Shown piece by piece: positions 5,345 through 7,501 of a DNA stretch of 7,501 bases (position 1 is its first letter; each line of letters begins with the position of its first letter). Both the position numbers and the translations under genes were made by a program. Below the pieces are notes generated by a model. That model searched no databases and was not told the DNA's origin. It saw nothing but the letters and a program-made list of their open reading frames with translations. The DNA comes from an uncultured Lachnospiraceae bacterium (GTDB taxonomy: Bacteria > Bacillota > Clostridia > Lachnospirales > Lachnospiraceae): the NCBI GenBank assembly GCA_905236275.1, contig CAJOPI010000349.1, positions 1 to 7,501 of the forward strand. Reading direction: 5' to 3'.

Positions 5345-7501
5345 TTGGCAGGTTCTGTAATTAAGGTTAAGAGACCCAAGCTATTACATGCTAAACCGGA
5401 ACTCTTACTGCATCAATATAAAATTAATGAGATTATTGATGATAGATATTACATATTGGAAAAAACGGAAGGGTTTACTAATGTATTTTTTTGTCTTGAT
5501 CTCTGGGACAATACTCCCTGCGTTCTTAAAGAAATACCAGCATACTCTGGTGAGGAAGCTAGAAATATTGCTAAAATTCCTTTTCACCCAAATGTTGTAC
5601 AACTCTTGCGCCTTGAGGTTATCGGCGGCTCTATTTTTATGGTTCTTGAGTGGCTTCCTAGTACTTTACTCGATTTAATAAGGAAGTCTAAACTCTCTGC
5701 CAATGAAATAACTGATGCTATTTTCTCCATTTGTTGTGGCCTTCAGCACTGCATCTCTTACCTTTCAACAGAAAAAACATATGTACATGAAGACATAAAG
5801 CCTGAGAATGTTTTTTATGACGGCACTTTCAAACTTGCTGATTTTGGAGGTAGCTATACTGAAACATACGCTGCTCCGGAAGTGCTGAAAGGTCAAAATG
5901 CAGATTATCGCAGTGATATTTTCAGTATCGGAAAGGTTCTTCAAAAGTTATGCGCTCATTGCGAGGATAAGGCTTTTAACGAAAAAGTCCAGCCTCTTAT
6001 AGAGGCTTGCACACAGTCATCTCCTGAACAAAGACCTCAGTCTCTTCAGGAAATATGTCTTGCATTAGGCAGAGAACTTACAAATGAAAATAAACAAAGT
6101 CAGTTAACTGCCATACAGTTACGCAATCTAGCTTACATCGGCGAGCCTTACGAAAGCATGTACCACGATTTAACTAAAATTTGGAAACATGGTAATGCTG
6201 AAAGTTTGTACTATGCTGGAGATGTTCTTCTGCGCATCAATCTACCTAGAGAAGCTCTCCAAATGTATTTTAAATCCCTTAACTATGGTGGTAAAGAGAA
6301 CCAAGTTCTTACTAAAATTGCGCAGACCTACTCAAAACTAGGTGATTGGGATAATGTTATTAAGTATTCTAAAATGGCTCTTAATTATATAGCTCACGCA
6401 AAAAACGTTATCGGTGATTATAGTGCTATACATCTATATATCAATGCCACTTTTAACAAAAATGCTAATGAGGGTGATCCAGTTGCCTTTTCTGAGACTC
6501 CTCCCAAGAAAGAACTTTTCTCTTGGCTTCTTCCTGTATTAGAGAGGCTGCATGAAAAACAGCTTACCAGAAGAGAGAGTTTAAAGTTACTAGGGTATGT
6601 ACACTACATCATGGAAGAATATGATGAAGCCATACCATATTATGAGGAATACTTCTCAGCTTCAAAGGATGACTACGAAACATCTTTTTATTATGCTATG
6701 TCTCTCTTCTTTACTTGTGATACCACAAAGGCCAAAGAGCGATTTAAATTCGTCGCCGAGTTTTTAGAAACGTCTGAATCTACCAGTCTTGGAAGGCTCA
6801 TCATGCTTCTGTATTGCAAATATTTCCTGAATGATGCCGCTGGTTTTATGGACGTTCTTAAACGCTTTAACGATAAAATAGACCCTCTGTCAGACAAGGA
6901 ACCTAAAAAGAAATGGTCTGAACTCATGCAAGAAGATGAACAATGGCTCAGCCTCACAAAGTTTGTCGTCGTTAATCAGCTCTTTGAGAATGACATTCAA
7001 ATCACGTCTCCGTACTTTGATGTTGTGGGAAAAATGATGAATGCTCTTAACTCTGAACAACTACAACCAAAATCGAGCAGAAAGCCCGATAAGTCATGGT
7101 ACAAAAATCAGCTTAGTAAGATAAAAGAGCTTAGGGCCGAATGGAGTATGTTAGAGTTGCCTCCGGTTTCAATCGCTCTAAGGCATCTGAATTTCCTATC
7201 CTATTACTGCGAATCCGTGATTTACGAGTGTCTCGGAGATTATGAGGCTATGCTTTGGGCTTGCGATAACATGCTCCAGTTTGATAAGTCTTCTCCAGAA
7301 GCTCTTTACAACAAAGCTGAAGCTCTTGTTAGGCTTGATAGATACATTGATAGCGTGCCTTTCTACCGTCGATCGTTCGATATACGACGAAAAAGTGAAG
7401 TAAAACATAGGGAGAAGGAAATCTTAATTTACCTGTATGAAAATCCTGATGAGTTTTACATGAGGCTTTTGGATGAAGCTCCTAGTTGGGGTATCGACCC
7501 C
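5345..7501 (+). CDS. Divergent Hanks-type protein kinase with TPR-like tail (partial, 3' end missing)
   Basis: The frame is open from the TTG at 5345 to the last base, giving 719 residues without a stop, so the C-terminus is outside the window. Residues about 33-245 form a serine/threonine kinase domain. They show VLK (K62, ATP anchor), candidate helix-C glutamates E70/E71, HEDIKPEN (H148, D150, K152, N155), DFG (166-168), APE (177-179), DIFSIG (191-196) and EQRP (228-231). Departures from the usual pattern are a glycine-poor ATP loop (EGFTNV, 42-47), Glu in place of Arg in HRD (E149), and only eight residues between DFG and APE. The rest is helical, with TPR-like pairs at about 285-350, 411-475 and 620-690. 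No membrane segment is seen, so it is probably cytosolic. The catalytic Lys, Asp, Asn and DFG are kept, so activity is plausible. The TPR tail likely binds partners, perhaps the preceding gene's product. Confidence 0.88.
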   Translation, partial: MAGSVIKVKRPKLLHAKPELLLHQYKINEIIDDRYYILEKTEGFTNVFFCLDLWDNTPCVLKEIPAYSGEEARNIAKIPFHPNVVQLLRLEVIGGSIFMVLEWLPSTLLDLIRKSKLSANEITDAIFSICCGLQHCISYLSTEKTYVHEDIKPENVFYDGTFKLADFGGSYTETYAAPEVLKGQNADYRSDIFSIGKVLQKLCAHCEDKAFNEKVQPLIEACTQSSPEQRPQSLQEICLALGRELTNENKQSQLTAIQLRNLAYIGEPYESMYHDLTKIWKHGNAESLYYAGDVLLRINLPREALQMYFKSLNYGGKENQVLTKIAQTYSKLGDWDNVIKYSKMALNYIAHAKNVIGDYSAIHLYINATFNKNANEGDPVAFSETPPKKELFSWLLPVLERLHEKQLTRRESLKLLGYVHYIMEEYDEAIPYYEEYFSASKDDYETSFYYAMSLFFTCDTTKAKERFKFVAEFLETSESTSLGRLIMLLYCKYFLNDAAGFMDVLKRFNDKIDPLSDKEPKKKWSELMQEDEQWLSLTKFVVVNQLFENDIQITSPYFDVVGKMMNALNSEQLQPKSSRKPDKSWYKNQLSKIKELRAEWSMLELPPVSIALRHLNFLSYYCESVIYECLGDYEAMLWACDNMLQFDKSSPEALYNKAEALVRLDRYIDSVPFYRRSFDIRRKSEVKHREKEILIYLYENPDEFYMRLLDEAPSWGIDP

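Noticed and set aside
5388..5678. A 96-residue plus-strand ORF with hydrophobic segments
   Set aside because: It lies inside the kinase domain in another frame, and the kinase motifs show which frame is real.
6691..7408. Two minus-strand ORFs (6691-6957 and 7196-7408)
   Set aside because: They are antisense to the continuous kinase-TPR reading frame, with no ribosome sites or recognisable motifs noted.
7488..7501. GGGGT-ATCG-ACCCC small palindrome at the window end
   Set aside because: It is a five-bp stem inside the open kinase-TPR frame and is likely chance.
1..7501. CRISPR array, tRNA or rRNA gene
   Set aside because: I found no regularly spaced repeats, cloverleaf or rRNA-like segment by eye.

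Overview
The window looks like bacterial DNA carrying part of a prophage or related mobile element. It has two blocks that point away from a 273-bp intergenic region (3839-4111). Shine-Dalgarno sites of the AGGAGG type and the gene families present suggest Bacillota or a group that shares its phages. I cannot fix the species from the sequence.

Left block (26-3838, minus strand): a tight operon of seven phage-type genes, read from right to left. The order is a small unknown protein (3838), a 'NARLI' domain fused to a Lar-like zinc ribbon (3637), a 40-residue membrane peptide (3242), an 83-residue helical protein (3095), a DUF2800 nuclease-like protein with Cas4/AddB-type cysteines (2851), a DUF2815 single-stranded-DNA-binding-type protein (1670) and a DUF932 protein (1066). 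This is a typical early replication and recombination segment. Genes overlap or lie 2-50 bases apart. The operon continues off the left edge.

Right block (4112-7501, plus strand): visibly richer in A+T, at about 38% G+C in one hand-counted line against about 55% in one line of the left block. It holds a promoter, a 407-residue protein of unknown family, and a translationally coupled protein kinase with a long TPR-like tail. The kinase gene has no stop codon before the window end, so 719 residues are visible and the gene is partial. The 407-residue protein has a C-terminal region that resembles a Clp N-terminal (Clp-N) double repeat. The kinase has unusual catalytic motifs. No integrase, repressor or structural phage gene is visible.

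The best candidate for an undescribed system is the right block. A probable adaptor or effector protein is paired with a divergent kinase-TPR protein and sits as apparent cargo beside phage early genes. A role in phage defence or host signalling is inference from layout only. The intergenic region also holds a perfect 13-bp inverted repeat that can form competing structures.
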